A DNA stretch of 64,000 nucleotides from Naasia sp. (GCF_025465545.1 NZ_JAODMK010000003.1:1-64000), one strand, 5' to 3'; counted from the stretch's first letter, positions 52,474 to 61,221 are shown. Notes: generated by a model not told the origin, from the letters alone. Program-made: numbers and translations.

Positions 52474-52705
52474 TGGTGGAAGCGGCGCTCCGGGGAGCGA
52501 GCGCCGGCTCGGGGGCCTCGAGCGATGTGGGGGCCCCTGTCGGTGCGGGGGCCGGCTCCTCCTTGATCTCGCTCTTGAGGATCTTCATCGACTGGCCGAT
52601 GCTCTTCGCAAGCGCCGGAAGCTTCGGCGCACCGAAGAGCAGCAGGATGATTGCGAGGATGACGATCAGGTGAGGCCACCCGAGAGCGTTGCCGAAGATT
52701 CCCAT
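52451..52705 (-). CDS. tatA: Twin-arginine translocase subunit TatA
   Basis: 84 residues: short membrane helix (WPHLIVILAIILLLFGAPKLP) with the F-G-x-x-K-L-P hinge, amphipathic helix LAKSIGQSMKILKSEIKEE, then a Pro/Ala-rich tail. GAAAGGGAA precedes the ATG. It starts 63 bases after the stop of the sugar permease gene, on the same strand, with no hairpin between, so it is read as part of that operon. Confidence 0.93.
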   Translation of the reverse strand: MGIFGNALGWPHLIVILAIILLLFGAPKLPALAKSIGQSMKILKSEIKEEPAPAPTGAPTSLEAPEPALAPRSAASTSDTPPAK

Positions 52706-52768
52706 GGGATTCCCTTTCGTATGGATCGGGCGGAGAGCCGGCGGCCCTCGTCGCCCGGGGTGTCGGGT

Positions 52769-53797
52769 CTAGGCGAGCGTGGCGGTCGAGCGGACTCGGG
52801 CTCGGCTCAGTGACCGTTGGTACGCGAGCGTTCCCAGCCGGTCGACGATGACTGCGAGGAGCAGGATCGCGCCGAGGAACACCTGCTGCCAGGTGGCGCT
52901 CACCCCGGCGATGTTGATCACGTTGTAGGTCACCGTCAGCAAGAGCGCTCCGGCGATGGCGCCGCTGACCCGTCCGCGTCCTCCGCTCAAGAGGGCACCG
53001 CCGATCACGGCCGCCGCGATCGCCTGAATCTCATAGCCGATCCCCATCGTCGCGGAGACCGTCGTGGTGCGCCCTGCGAGCAGGACCCCGGTGAGCCCGG
53101 CGAGCAGGCCGCTGATGACGTATGCGGTGATCTTGACCCGGCTCACGCTGATCCCGGACAGCCGGGCGGCGTCCCTGTTGCTGCCCACGGCGTAGGTATG
53201 CCGGCCGAGCCGGGTGGCCCGGAGCACGGCGGCGATCACCAGCGCGACCGCGGCAGCGATGAGAACGGGGGCACCGATGAAGCCGAAGAGACGATCCCGT
53301 CCAGCGAGGACGTAGTAGTCCTCCAGCATGTAGCCGATGAAGGGGAACCCCTTGGTCCAGAGGAACATGATGCCCTGTCCGATGCCCAGGGTCGCGAGCG
53401 TCGCCACGAAGTCCGGCAGCCCGAGCTTGGTGATGAGGAGGCCGTTGACGGCTCCGAACACCGCGCCGGCGAGGAGGGCCAGGAGCAGCGCGACGATGAA
53501 CGGGCGGCCCTGGTTGATGGTGTCCGCCATCACCGCGGCGCTGATCGCGAGGATGGAACCGACCGAGAGGTCGATTCCTCCGCTGATCAGCACCACCGTC
53601 ATCCCGATCGCGAGCAGGAGGACGTACACCATCTGGTTGATGATGTTGCCCCAGTTGTCGGGCGTGAGGAAGCTGGGCTGGGTCAGCGGCATCACCACGC
53701 AGATGGCGATCAGCAGCACCACCGCGCCGCCGCTCGGCTTGGCGATCAGGGCGCTCAGCCGATCCGGCAGGCTGACCTGCCGCGCGGATTGATTCAT
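52769..53797 (-). CDS. Sugar ABC transporter permease (RbsC/CUT2 family), second copy
   Basis: 342 residues, about ten membrane segments. Family motifs: VLISGGIDLSVGSILAISA, GAVNGLLITKLGLPDFVATLATLGIGQG, and the EAA-like loop AARLSGISVSRVKITAYVISGLLAGLTGVLLAGR. CUT2 systems import monosaccharides. ATG 53797 follows the other permease gene after 56 bases. The two permeases differ clearly in sequence, so they are expected to form a heterodimer. Confidence 0.93.
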   Translation of the reverse strand: MNQSARQVSLPDRLSALIAKPSGGAVVLLIAICVVMPLTQPSFLTPDNWGNIINQMVYVLLLAIGMTVVLISGGIDLSVGSILAISAAVMADTINQGRPFIVALLLALLAGAVFGAVNGLLITKLGLPDFVATLATLGIGQGIMFLWTKGFPFIGYMLEDYYVLAGRDRLFGFIGAPVLIAAAVALVIAAVLRATRLGRHTYAVGSNRDAARLSGISVSRVKITAYVISGLLAGLTGVLLAGRTTTVSATMGIGYEIQAIAAAVIGGALLSGGRGRVSGAIAGALLLTVTYNVINIAGVSATWQQVFLGAILLLAVIVDRLGTLAYQRSLSRARVRSTATLA

Positions 53798-53853
53798 CGA
53801 CTCGTCTCCACTCGTCGGGTGCGTGATAGGGGTGCCAGGGCGCGCATCGAGCG

Positions 53854-54876
53854 TCACACCCTCGTCATCTCGGATACGGAAGCGGGGGGCATCGGGGCCG
53901 CGGGCGTCTCCCGGGATGTGGCACGCGACGCCGCGACCCGCTGCATGATCCGATCGAAGGCGATGGCGGCGATGATGCTCAGGCCGGTGACGATCGTGAA
54001 CCAAAGGGGATCCACGCCGAGAAGCTGCAGCCCGCGGCTCAGCGAGACCAGGAAGAGCGCCCCGACGACGGTTCGCCACACGCTGCCGCGGCCGCCGGTC
54101 AGGCTGACCCCGCCGAGCACCGCCGCGGCGATCGCGGTCAGCTCATAACCGGAGCCGAGCCCGTCCTGCACCGAGTTCAGTCGGGAGGCCTGGATGACTC
54201 CGGCAAGACCGGCGACCGCGCCGGAGATCACGTAGACCTCGAAGCGCACCCGTCGCACGGGCACACCGGCGAGCTCAGCCGCCCTCGGGTTCATGCCGCC
54301 GGCATACACCCGACGGCCGAAGGGCGTCTTGATGAGGATGACCTCGAGGAGGGCGAGCAGCACCACGGCGATGATCACCGGTGTGGGCACGGCGAAGATC
54401 GCCCCGCGGGCGATCTCGGAGAACTCTTCGGAGGCGGCTCCCGCGAGTGTGACGGAGGACGCCAGAACCGCCAGGAGTCCGAACGACATACTCATCGTCG
54501 CGAGGGTCACGATGAAGTCGTTGACGCCGAGTCCGCTGATGACGAGCCCATTGACCACGCCGACGACCGCACCGACCGTAATCCCCAGCAGGACCACGAC
54601 GCCGACCGGAAGGCCCTGCAGCAGGCCCCAGTACGCAACGCCAGCGCTCAGCCCGAGCACCCCGCCGACGGAGAGATCGATTCCCCCCGCGAGCAGGACA
54701 TAGGTCAGTCCCGCCGCGATCAGGGCGATCGGCGTGGCCTCCACGAGGAGATTCCGGATGTTCTCGCCGGAGAGAAAGAACGGCGACGCGATGGCGAAAT
54801 AGGCCACCATGATGACGAACGCGATGGTGACGGTCACTCCGTCCACCGAGAGCGAGCGCAGGATGCGGGCCATCAC
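53854..54876 (-). CDS. Sugar ABC transporter permease (RbsC/CUT2 family), first copy
   Basis: 340 residues, about ten membrane segments; YVLLAGGIDLSVGGVLGLSAG, GLVISGLGVNDFIVTLATMSMSFG and AAELAGVPVRRVRFEVYVISGAVAGLAGVIQASR mark the family. A Pro/Ala-rich C-terminal tail follows the last helix. GTG 54876 overlaps the ATPase stop by four bases. Confidence 0.93.
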   Translation of the reverse strand: MMARILRSLSVDGVTVTIAFVIMVAYFAIASPFFLSGENIRNLLVEATPIALIAAGLTYVLLAGGIDLSVGGVLGLSAGVAYWGLLQGLPVGVVVLLGITVGAVVGVVNGLVISGLGVNDFIVTLATMSMSFGLLAVLASSVTLAGAASEEFSEIARGAIFAVPTPVIIAVVLLALLEVILIKTPFGRRVYAGGMNPRAAELAGVPVRRVRFEVYVISGAVAGLAGVIQASRLNSVQDGLGSGYELTAIAAAVLGGVSLTGGRGSVWRTVVGALFLVSLSRGLQLLGVDPLWFTIVTGLSIIAAIAFDRIMQRVAASRATSRETPAAPMPPASVSEMTRV

Positions 54877-56441
54877 GCGACCGATTCCCGAACAGCGAGT
54901 GCCATGATCTCCTCCGTCTTCCGGGTGTCCTCGTCAGACCCCGAGTTGTCGTGCACGTCCACTTCGCCGGCGATCTGGCCTTCGCGCATCACGACCACCC
55001 GGTCGGCGACCCGAAGCAGTTCGGGTAGCTCGGACGAGATGACGATGACGGCTCCGCCGTTGTCCACGAAGTCGTAGATGAGGCGGTAGACCTCGACCTT
55101 GGCGCCGACGTCGATCCCCTGGGTGGGCTCATCGATGATCAGAATCGAGGGCTCCGTGAACAGGCAGCGGGCGATGATCACCTTCTGCTGGTTCCCTCCG
55201 CTCAGATTGCGGATCTTCTGTTGAACGGAGGGGGTCTTGATGCCGAGCTCCCGGACGTAGCCGGCCGCCACGGCGGACTCCTTGCCGCCGTCGAGGAGAA
55301 CGCCCCCCAGGGCGACGCCGCCCAGCCGAGAGACGCTGATGTTCTTCGACACGCCGAAGTCGCCCAAGATGCCGAGCGTCTTGCGCTCCTCGGGCACGAG
55401 CGCGATCCCGGCCTTGAAGGCCTGCCGGGGACTGCGGATCTTCGCCGGCATCCCATTGATCCAGATGGTGCCCTTCTCCCGGCGATCGGCGCCGAATATC
55501 AGGCGCGCCAGTTCGGTCCGTCCGGCGCCCGCGATGCCCGCGACGCCCAGGATCTCTCCCCGCTTGAGGGTGAGGCTCACGTTCTGCACGGGAAGGCGGG
55601 AGACCCCCTCCAGCCGCAGCACCTCGTCCTGCGGTCCGGACCACCGGGTCCGCCCCACCTCTTCGGCGACGGCGCCCGGCGAGCTGGCCTTGCCCCCGAC
55701 CATCAAGCGGACGAGATCCTCGGGAGAGATGGCTGCAGGATCGTCGAGGGTCGCGACGTGACGGCCGTCCCGGAGCACCGTGATGGCATCTGCGAGCCCG
55801 TACAGCTCGTCGAGCCGGTGAGTGACCCAGAGGATCGAGAGTCCCCGGCTGCGGAGGGCCCGCATGTGTTCGAACAGCGCCTCCCGCTCGCTGTCCGCGA
55901 GGCCCGAGGTCGGCTCGTCCAGGATCACCAGCCGGGCATCGAAGACGAGCGCCTTCAGGATCTCCACGACATGCTGCTTCAGCGCGCCGAGGCTGGCGAC
56001 GGGGCGCCGCATGTCGTCCTCGTCCAACCCGAACTCCGAGCAGAGCTGGTGCACCTGCTCTTTCATACGTCGGTCGTTGATGAGCCCCCACTTGCCGGTC
56101 TCCCTGCCGAGGAAGATGTTCTCCACCACGGTGAGGTCGGGGGCGAGGGACAGCTCCTGATGGATCGTCGTCACTCCGAGGGCCTGGGCGTCCTTCGGCC
56201 GGCGGATGTTCACCGGCTCACCGTCGACCCGGATCTCACCGGAGTCGGGGATGGTGATGCCGGACAGAACGCCGATCAGCGTCGACTTCCCTGCTCCGTT
56301 CTCCCCCAGCAGTGCGTGGATCTGCCCCCGACGGATCGCCACCGACACGTCGGTCAGGGCGGCCACCCCCGGGTAGCGCTTGACGATCTGCCGAACCTCG
56401 AACAGCGGCGCCCCGCCGGCGGCGGCGCTCGTCTCCGCCAT
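54873..56441 (-). CDS. Sugar ABC transporter ATPase (RbsA/MglA type), two ABC domains
   Basis: 522 residues. First ABC domain (about 12-245): Walker A GENGAGKST, Walker B RLVILDEPTSGL, His-loop ILWVTHRL; its signature reads SLGALKQ, which differs from the usual LS-G-Q form. Second ABC domain (about 265-500): degenerate Walker A AGIAGAGRTE, signature LSGGNQQKV, ILIIDEPTQGID. One degenerate and one active half is normal for RbsA, but usually it is the first half that is intact. ATG 56441 abuts the ABM gene. Confidence 0.93.
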   Translation of the reverse strand: MAETSAAAGGAPLFEVRQIVKRYPGVAALTDVSVAIRRGQIHALLGENGAGKSTLIGVLSGITIPDSGEIRVDGEPVNIRRPKDAQALGVTTIHQELSLAPDLTVVENIFLGRETGKWGLINDRRMKEQVHQLCSEFGLDEDDMRRPVASLGALKQHVVEILKALVFDARLVILDEPTSGLADSEREALFEHMRALRSRGLSILWVTHRLDELYGLADAITVLRDGRHVATLDDPAAISPEDLVRLMVGGKASSPGAVAEEVGRTRWSGPQDEVLRLEGVSRLPVQNVSLTLKRGEILGVAGIAGAGRTELARLIFGADRREKGTIWINGMPAKIRSPRQAFKAGIALVPEERKTLGILGDFGVSKNISVSRLGGVALGGVLLDGGKESAVAAGYVRELGIKTPSVQQKIRNLSGGNQQKVIIARCLFTEPSILIIDEPTQGIDVGAKVEVYRLIYDFVDNGGAVIVISSELPELLRVADRVVVMREGQIAGEVDVHDNSGSDEDTRKTEEIMALAVRESVA

Positions 56442-56443
56442 GC

Positions 56444-56749
56444 TCACTCCCCTTCGCCCTCGGACACGTCGCGCGCGACGCTCACCTGCACTGGACCGGT
56501 AGCGAGCCGATCCACTTCGCCCAGCCAGACCGCGACATGCGCACTGACGCCGTGCGCGTCGAGCGCGTCCTGGTCCCGCCAGCGAGCGGAGAACCACAAT
56601 TCGTTCTCGTCCTCGGCGCTCTGGAAAAGCCCGTAGGCGAGGCAGCCGTCCTCGGCCCGGGTTGCGGGAACAATGCGCTGGGCGGCGGCACGCAGCGCCG
56701 GCCCGTTCCCGGGCCTGGCTGTCACCTTGGCGAACACGTAGCGTTCCAC
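56444..56749 (-). CDS. ABM-domain (antibiotic biosynthesis monooxygenase-like) protein
   Basis: 101 residues, one ferredoxin-like ABM domain: YVFAKVTARPGNGPALRAAAQRIVPATRAEDGCLAYGLFQSAEDENELWFSARWRDQDALDAH. Such proteins include quinol monooxygenases and small enzymes or isomerase-like partners in sugar operons (for example the LsrG/RhaM-like fold). Immediately before the ABC ATPase and one base after the SMP-30 gene; its role here may be epimerase-like or protective, which the sequence cannot settle. Confidence 0.85.
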   Translation of the reverse strand: MERYVFAKVTARPGNGPALRAAAQRIVPATRAEDGCLAYGLFQSAEDENELWFSARWRDQDALDAHGVSAHVAVWLGEVDRLATGPVQVSVARDVSEGEGE

Positions 56750-56750
56750 G

Positions 56751-57662
56751 TCACACTCCCTGAGATCCCGATGATGAAAAGGCGGCGATGCCCGCCACCG
56801 CCGTGCGGCAGGCGTAGACAGAGGTGCTCGCGCACAGGAAGAGCGTGCGGAGGTCCGCGCCGCCCCAGACGAAGTTGCCGACCAGCTCGGGCACCTCGAT
56901 CACGCCGAGGAGTTCAGCTTCCGGCGTGTAGACGAAGACCCCTCCCGGGCCGGTGCAGTAGAGGTTTCCCAGAGAGTCGACCTTCATCCCGTCCACCGCG
57001 CCCGGACCCGTGCCGGTGGGCTCGGCCCACACTGCGCCGCCGCGGGCCGAGACGCCGTCCCAGTCGAAGCAGCGGATGACCCCCCGGTCGCTGTCGTTGA
57101 CGAACAGGCGGCGCTCGTCCTCGGAGAAGCAGAGGCCGTTGGGGCCCTCGCAGTCGCCGATGAGGAGCTCCGGTTCCTCGCCCGGCACGACGCGATACAC
57201 CCCGCGCACCTCCAGCTCCGGGTCGCGGAGGAGGCCGACAACGGGGTTGGTTCGGCCATAGACCGGGTCGGTGAAATAGACCGCACCGTCACGGCCGACG
57301 ATCACGTCGTTGGGGCTGTTCAGCTCCTTGCCCTGGAAGCTCTCGGCGAGAACCGTCACGGAGCCGTCCGGCTCGTGCCGCACCACCCTGCTCGTGGCAT
57401 GCTCGCAGGAGATGAGCCGTCCGGAGGCGTCGTACGCGTTGCCGTTCGCCTTGCCGGTGTTCTCGCGCCAGACTCGCAACCCGGACTCTTCATCCCAGCG
57501 ATAGATGATGCTCGCCGGAATGTCGCTGAAGGTGAGGTGACCCTCACTGGGATGCCAGACGGGTCCCTCGGTGAAGAGGAAGCCGTCGGCGATCCTCTCA
57601 AGCGGGGACTCCGGCGAGACGAGCTCTGCCAGAGCCGCCCGGCGGACGACGAGATTGACCAT
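56751..57662 (-). CDS. SMP-30/gluconolactonase family lactonase
   Basis: 303 residues, six-bladed propeller. Metal ligands of the family are seen: Glu in FLFTEGPVWHP, Asn in ELNSPNDVIVGRDGAVYFTDP, and Asp in LFVNDSDRGV, with VDGMKVDSLGNLYCTGPGGVFVY near the end. It would hydrolyse a sugar lactone to the free acid in the cytoplasm (no signal peptide). GGAGGAG precedes the ATG. It fits an oxidation (dehydrogenase) then lactone-opening route with the neighbouring gene. Confidence 0.92.
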   Translation of the reverse strand: MVNLVVRRAALAELVSPESPLERIADGFLFTEGPVWHPSEGHLTFSDIPASIIYRWDEESGLRVWRENTGKANGNAYDASGRLISCEHATSRVVRHEPDGSVTVLAESFQGKELNSPNDVIVGRDGAVYFTDPVYGRTNPVVGLLRDPELEVRGVYRVVPGEEPELLIGDCEGPNGLCFSEDERRLFVNDSDRGVIRCFDWDGVSARGGAVWAEPTGTGPGAVDGMKVDSLGNLYCTGPGGVFVYTPEAELLGVIEVPELVGNFVWGGADLRTLFLCASTSVYACRTAVAGIAAFSSSGSQGV

Positions 57663-57684
57663 GGGCCGTGACTCCTCCTTGAAT

Positions 57685-57747
57685 CACTCAGCGAGAAAGC
57701 GGGCTACGCCGAGGAACCACTCAGCGAGAAAGCGGGCTACGCCGAGG
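57685..57747. repeat. Tandem 33-bp duplication at the dehydrogenase stop codon
   Basis: A 30-base sequence at 57685-57714 recurs without change at 57718-57747 (period 33). The right copy contains the last codons and TAG of the dehydrogenase gene; the left copy lies in the gap before the SMP-30 gene. It looks like a recent slippage duplication. Confidence 0.85.
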
Positions 57748-58792
57748 CGCGCGCACCTGCCGGGACGATGATCCCCCGGCCCCGCAGGCGGCCGCCGTCG
57801 AGGTCGCTCATCGCCGAGTTGATGTCGTCGAGCCCGTACAGGCTCGTGTGCAGGGTGACTTTGCCCTGGGCCATGAGCGCAAGCAGTTCGCCGAGCTCGT
57901 TGAAGTTCCCGATGAGGTTGCCGATGAAGCTGATCTCGTTGTTGATGATCCGCTTCGTCTCCTCCTCGAGCACGCCGCCGTAGCCGACGATGAAGTACGA
58001 GCCGAAGGAGCGGAGGAGGTCGACCCCCCAGCGCTCGGTGCCTCGCTCGGCGACGAAGTCGATCACCACGTCGGCGCCGTGGCCTCCGGTGAGCGACTTG
58101 ACCGCCTCAACCTGGCCGCCGTCGGCGAGCACGGTGTGGGTGGCGCCAAGCGACGTGGCGAGCTCCAGCGCGGCCGGGTTGGCGTCGATCACGATGATCT
58201 CCGCCGGCGTCATCGCAGCGAGGCACTGGATGCCCACGTGACCGAGGCCTCCCGCCCCGATGACGGCGACGGTGGTGCCCGGCAGCAGAAGCGGGGATGC
58301 CCGCTTCACCGCGTGGTACGCCGTGATGCCGCCGCAGGCCATCGGCGCAACGTCGGCCGGGGTGAGATTCGGCGCGAGCTTCAGTGCGGCGCGCGCGCCG
58401 GTCTTGATCTTCTCCGCGAACCCGCCGTCGGTGTACAGCCCAGGGAAGGTGGCATTCTCGCAGCGCATGTCCATGCCCGCCCGACAGCCGTGGCACACGC
58501 CGCAGCTCACGAACGGGTGCAGGATCACGGCGTCGCCAGGCTGGAGGTGCTTGACGCCCGACCCGACCGCTTCCACCCAGCCCGCGTTCTCGTGCCCGGG
58601 GGTGTAGGGCAGGGCGAGTCCGGCGTCCTTGTGCTCCTGCTCGAACTCGCCCTGCTTGATGTGCAGGTCGGTGCGGCACAGGCCCGCCGCACCGATCCGC
58701 ACGATGACGTCGAACGGGTCAGTGATCTCCGGCTCCGGAACCTCCTCGATCACCAGGTCCTGGTGGTAATCGTGCAGCCTCGCTGCCTTCAT
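57737..58792 (-). CDS. Zinc-dependent NAD(P) alcohol dehydrogenase
   Basis: 351 residues, medium-chain dehydrogenase/reductase. Catalytic zinc ligands in GLCRTDLH and PGHENAGWVE; structural zinc cysteines in CGVCHGCRAGMDMRC; nucleotide fold VAVIGAGGLGHVGIQ followed by IVIDANPAAL, whose Asp favours NAD. The sequence resembles NAD-dependent secondary-alcohol or sugar dehydrogenases. With the SMP-30 lactonase it could oxidise an imported sugar to a lactone. Its 3' end is part of the 33-bp duplication. Confidence 0.92.
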   Translation of the reverse strand: MKAARLHDYHQDLVIEEVPEPEITDPFDVIVRIGAAGLCRTDLHIKQGEFEQEHKDAGLALPYTPGHENAGWVEAVGSGVKHLQPGDAVILHPFVSCGVCHGCRAGMDMRCENATFPGLYTDGGFAEKIKTGARAALKLAPNLTPADVAPMACGGITAYHAVKRASPLLLPGTTVAVIGAGGLGHVGIQCLAAMTPAEIIVIDANPAALELATSLGATHTVLADGGQVEAVKSLTGGHGADVVIDFVAERGTERWGVDLLRSFGSYFIVGYGGVLEEETKRIINNEISFIGNLIGNFNELGELLALMAQGKVTLHTSLYGLDDINSAMSDLDGGRLRGRGIIVPAGARASA

Positions 58793-58819
58793 CGTCGCTC
58801 TCCCCTTCGAGTGATCGGG

Positions 58820-59977
58820 TTACTTGCCGTAGGTCTTGGGCGCGTTGACCGCCCAGTTGAGGTAGGCCAGCGGGATGTCGACGTTGGTCTTGTCGACGAC
58901 CTTGGTCGGCACGTACACCTTCGGGGCGACCGCGTAGCCGAGAACCTTGTTCGCGAACATGGTCTCCACGAGTCGGAGGCCGGTGTCCACCGGCCCGACG
59001 TCGACGGTCGCGGTGAGCTTGCCCTCCTTGATGGCATTCATACCGGAGACCAGCCCGTCGGCGCCGACAGTGATGATCCCGTCCTTGCCGTCCCACTGCT
59101 TGAGCCCGGCCTGGTCGATCGCCTGGGAGGCACCGAGCGCCATGTCCTCGTTCTCGCCGTAGATGGCGCTCACGTTCTTATGAGCGGTCAGGAGATCCTG
59201 GGCGGCGGTGAAGCCCTTGTCGCGGACGTAGCCGCCGTCGGCCTCGGCGACGATCTTCATTCCCGGGTACTCCGCGAACGCGCGACGCAGACCGTCGCCC
59301 CGCATCTTCGAGTACTCGGAACCGGAGGGTCCGAAGAGCGCAAGGACGTTGCCGGTCCCGCCCAGGGCCTCTGCGATGTACTTGCCGGCCACATAGCCGG
59401 ACTGGGTGTCGTTGTTGTAGCCGACCGTGGCGACGGTGCGCAGCTGGTCCTCGGGGTGCAGCTCGACCGGCATGTTGTACTCGTAGATCCCGGTGCCGGC
59501 GGCTGCGGCCTCCTCGTACACCGTCTGCATGGTTGCGAAGTTCGCCGATGTGCAGATGAAGACTGCGTCGAACTTGCGGGTGACCCACGACTGGACGATG
59601 CTGACGTGCTGTTCGACCGACTTGTAGCTCGCGCTCGGAGCCGCCAGCTCCCACGTCCACTTGACGCCGAAGCGCTCCTCGTACTCAGCCATCTTCTGCC
59701 AGGCCGCGCTCTGGATCTCGTTGAAGTACTCCGAGAGCACCGGGACCGTGTAGCCGATCTGGATGGTGCGCCCCTCCACCAGCTTGCGGACTGCGGCGTC
59801 GTAGTCGCTGCCACCGGCCGCGGCGGCCGCGCCGGCGGATCCGCTGGCACCGCCGGAGGTCGCTCCGCTCACGCTCTTACTGGTGCACGCGGCGAGCAGC
59901 ATGCTTCCCGCGACGAAGCCTGCCCCTGCGAGCAAACCCCTCCGCGAAGTCCCGGCCGAGATCTGGTGTGCGTCCAT
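58820..59977 (-). CDS. Sugar-binding lipoprotein with twin-arginine signal (CUT2 ABC system)
   Basis: 385 residues. The N-terminus has the twin-arginine motif TSRRGLL (Arg12-Arg13), a hydrophobic stretch, and the lipobox LLAAC with Cys31, so it is a Tat-exported lipoprotein. The mature part is a periplasmic-binding-protein type 1 fold: IQIGYTVPVLSEYFNEIQSAAWQKM, FICTSANFATMQTVYEEAAAAG, ALFGPSGSEYSKMRGDGLRRAF, SAIYGENEDMALGASQAID. GAGGAG precedes ATG 59977. It is the first gene of the operon that ends in tatA-tatC-tatB. Confidence 0.94.
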   Translation of the reverse strand: MDAHQISAGTSRRGLLAGAGFVAGSMLLAACTSKSVSGATSGGASGSAGAAAAAGGSDYDAAVRKLVEGRTIQIGYTVPVLSEYFNEIQSAAWQKMAEYEERFGVKWTWELAAPSASYKSVEQHVSIVQSWVTRKFDAVFICTSANFATMQTVYEEAAAAGTGIYEYNMPVELHPEDQLRTVATVGYNNDTQSGYVAGKYIAEALGGTGNVLALFGPSGSEYSKMRGDGLRRAFAEYPGMKIVAEADGGYVRDKGFTAAQDLLTAHKNVSAIYGENEDMALGASQAIDQAGLKQWDGKDGIITVGADGLVSGMNAIKEGKLTATVDVGPVDTGLRLVETMFANKVLGYAVAPKVYVPTKVVDKTNVDIPLAYLNWAVNAPKTYGK

Positions 59978-60035
59978 TGAGGCTCCTCTTCGAGTCACGT
60001 GTCAGGCCGTCGTCGTGGGCGGGCGGCTCGAGAGC

Positions 60036-60065
60036 ACGCTAACCGACGATTGCCAAGCTTGTCAA
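60036..60065 (-). promoter_or_regulatory. Promoter of the sugar-ABC/tat operon
   Basis: On the minus strand: -35 TTGACA (60060-60065), 18-base spacer, -10 TAGCGT (60036-60041). The -35 lies inside the LacI operator, so repressor binding would block it. Confidence 0.65.
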
Positions 60066-60076
60066 TCGGTTGCCAA
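60059..60076. promoter_or_regulatory. LacI-family operator TTGTCAATCGGTTGCCAA
   Basis: An 18-bp near-palindrome agreeing at 15 of 18 positions with the site at 62452-62469. An extra half-site GATTGCCAAG lies just left (60048-60057), so several dimers may bind. It controls both the ABC operon and the regulator gene. Confidence 0.7.
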
Positions 60077-60141
60077 TAGCGATTAGCGGCAGCGGCTATC
60101 ATTCAGGAAAACCGCGCCCGGCTACTTCCGAGGAGATCCGA

Positions 60142-61212
60142 ATGACTGAGGAGCCCGGCGAGCAGGATCGGGGCGACGGCGTCGAGAGCGCCGCACCCCG
60201 TCGGCGGGCGGCGCCCACCATCTACGACATCGCCCATCTCGCCGGAGTCAATCCATCCAGTGTCTCGCGGGCGCTCAATCAGCCGGGGCGGATGAGCGCC
60301 AAGACCGAGAGCCGCATCCACGACGCCGCTCGTCGGCTCAACTATCGCGTCAATCCGATGGCGCGAGCGCTGCCGACCGGGCGCACGAACATGATCGGGC
60401 TCGTGATCGCGGACATCACGAACCCGGTGGTCTTCAGCATCGTCCGCGGCGCCGAGCGCGCCGCGGCCGAACGGGACTACACCCTGGTTCTTGCCGAGTC
60501 CGAGGAGTCCTCGGATCGTGAGCTCAAGGTTGCGGAGCGACTGCTCCAGTCGGTGGACGGCCTGATCCTCGCGACGTCACGACTCGACGACAGCGCCGTG
60601 ACCCGTCTCGCGGAGGCCAAGCCGCTGGTGGTGGTGAACCGGGTCGTCGACAACGTGCCCGGCGTGGTGGCCGATGTCAGCAGGGGCATCACCGAGGCAG
60701 TCGATCTCCTGGCCCTCTTCGGCCACCGATCGGTCGCCTACCTCTCCGGTCCCGAGCGGTCCTGGATCTCGCACGCGCGCTGGCGCAGCATCAAGGAGCG
60801 CTGCGACTGGTCGCGCATGGAGGTGACCGCGCTGCCCACCGCAAGTCCGACGGTCGAGGGCGGCCGCGGCGCTGCCGCGGCCGTTCGCTCCAGCGGCTGC
60901 ACTGCCGTGATCGCCTACAACGACCTGATCGCGATCGGTCTGATGCGCGAGCTCGGGATGGCCGGGCTGCAGATCCCGCGGGATCTCAGCGTCGTCGGCT
61001 TCGACGACATCTTCGGTTCCGACTTCACCGTCCCGCCGCTCACAACGATCCAGATGCCGCTTCAGCGTCAGGGAGCGCGAGCTGTCGAGCTGATCCTTGA
61101 CGCCCTCAAGGAGGATTCGGCGCCCCGGCAGAGCGAGAGCGGGGACCTCCTCACCCACCTCGTCGTGCGGGGGTCCGTCGGCCCCCCGCGTTCCCGCTCC
61201 GCCCCGCACTGA
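60142..61212 (+). CDS. LacI-family transcriptional regulator of the sugar-acid locus
   Basis: 356 residues. After a charged 26-residue start comes the DNA-binding domain (TIYDIAHLAGVNPSSVSRALNQPGRMSAKTESRIHDAARRLNY) with a hinge helix NPMARALPTGRT, then the two-lobed sugar-binding domain (IGLVIADITNPVVFSIVRGAERAA to VVGFDDIFGSDFTVPPLTTIQMP). AGGAG precedes ATG 60142. It lies between the three units carrying its probable operators, so it should repress them until a sugar or sugar acid is bound. Confidence 0.94.
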   Translation: MTEEPGEQDRGDGVESAAPRRRAAPTIYDIAHLAGVNPSSVSRALNQPGRMSAKTESRIHDAARRLNYRVNPMARALPTGRTNMIGLVIADITNPVVFSIVRGAERAAAERDYTLVLAESEESSDRELKVAERLLQSVDGLILATSRLDDSAVTRLAEAKPLVVVNRVVDNVPGVVADVSRGITEAVDLLALFGHRSVAYLSGPERSWISHARWRSIKERCDWSRMEVTALPTASPTVEGGRGAAAAVRSSGCTAVIAYNDLIAIGLMRELGMAGLQIPRDLSVVGFDDIFGSDFTVPPLTTIQMPLQRQGARAVELILDALKEDSAPRQSESGDLLTHLVVRGSVGPPRSRSAPH

Positions 61213-61221
61213 CGCCGTCTC

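Noticed and set aside
57685-57747. CRISPR-like repeat
   Set aside because: Only two copies with a three-base spacer, overlapping a coding end, and no cas gene.
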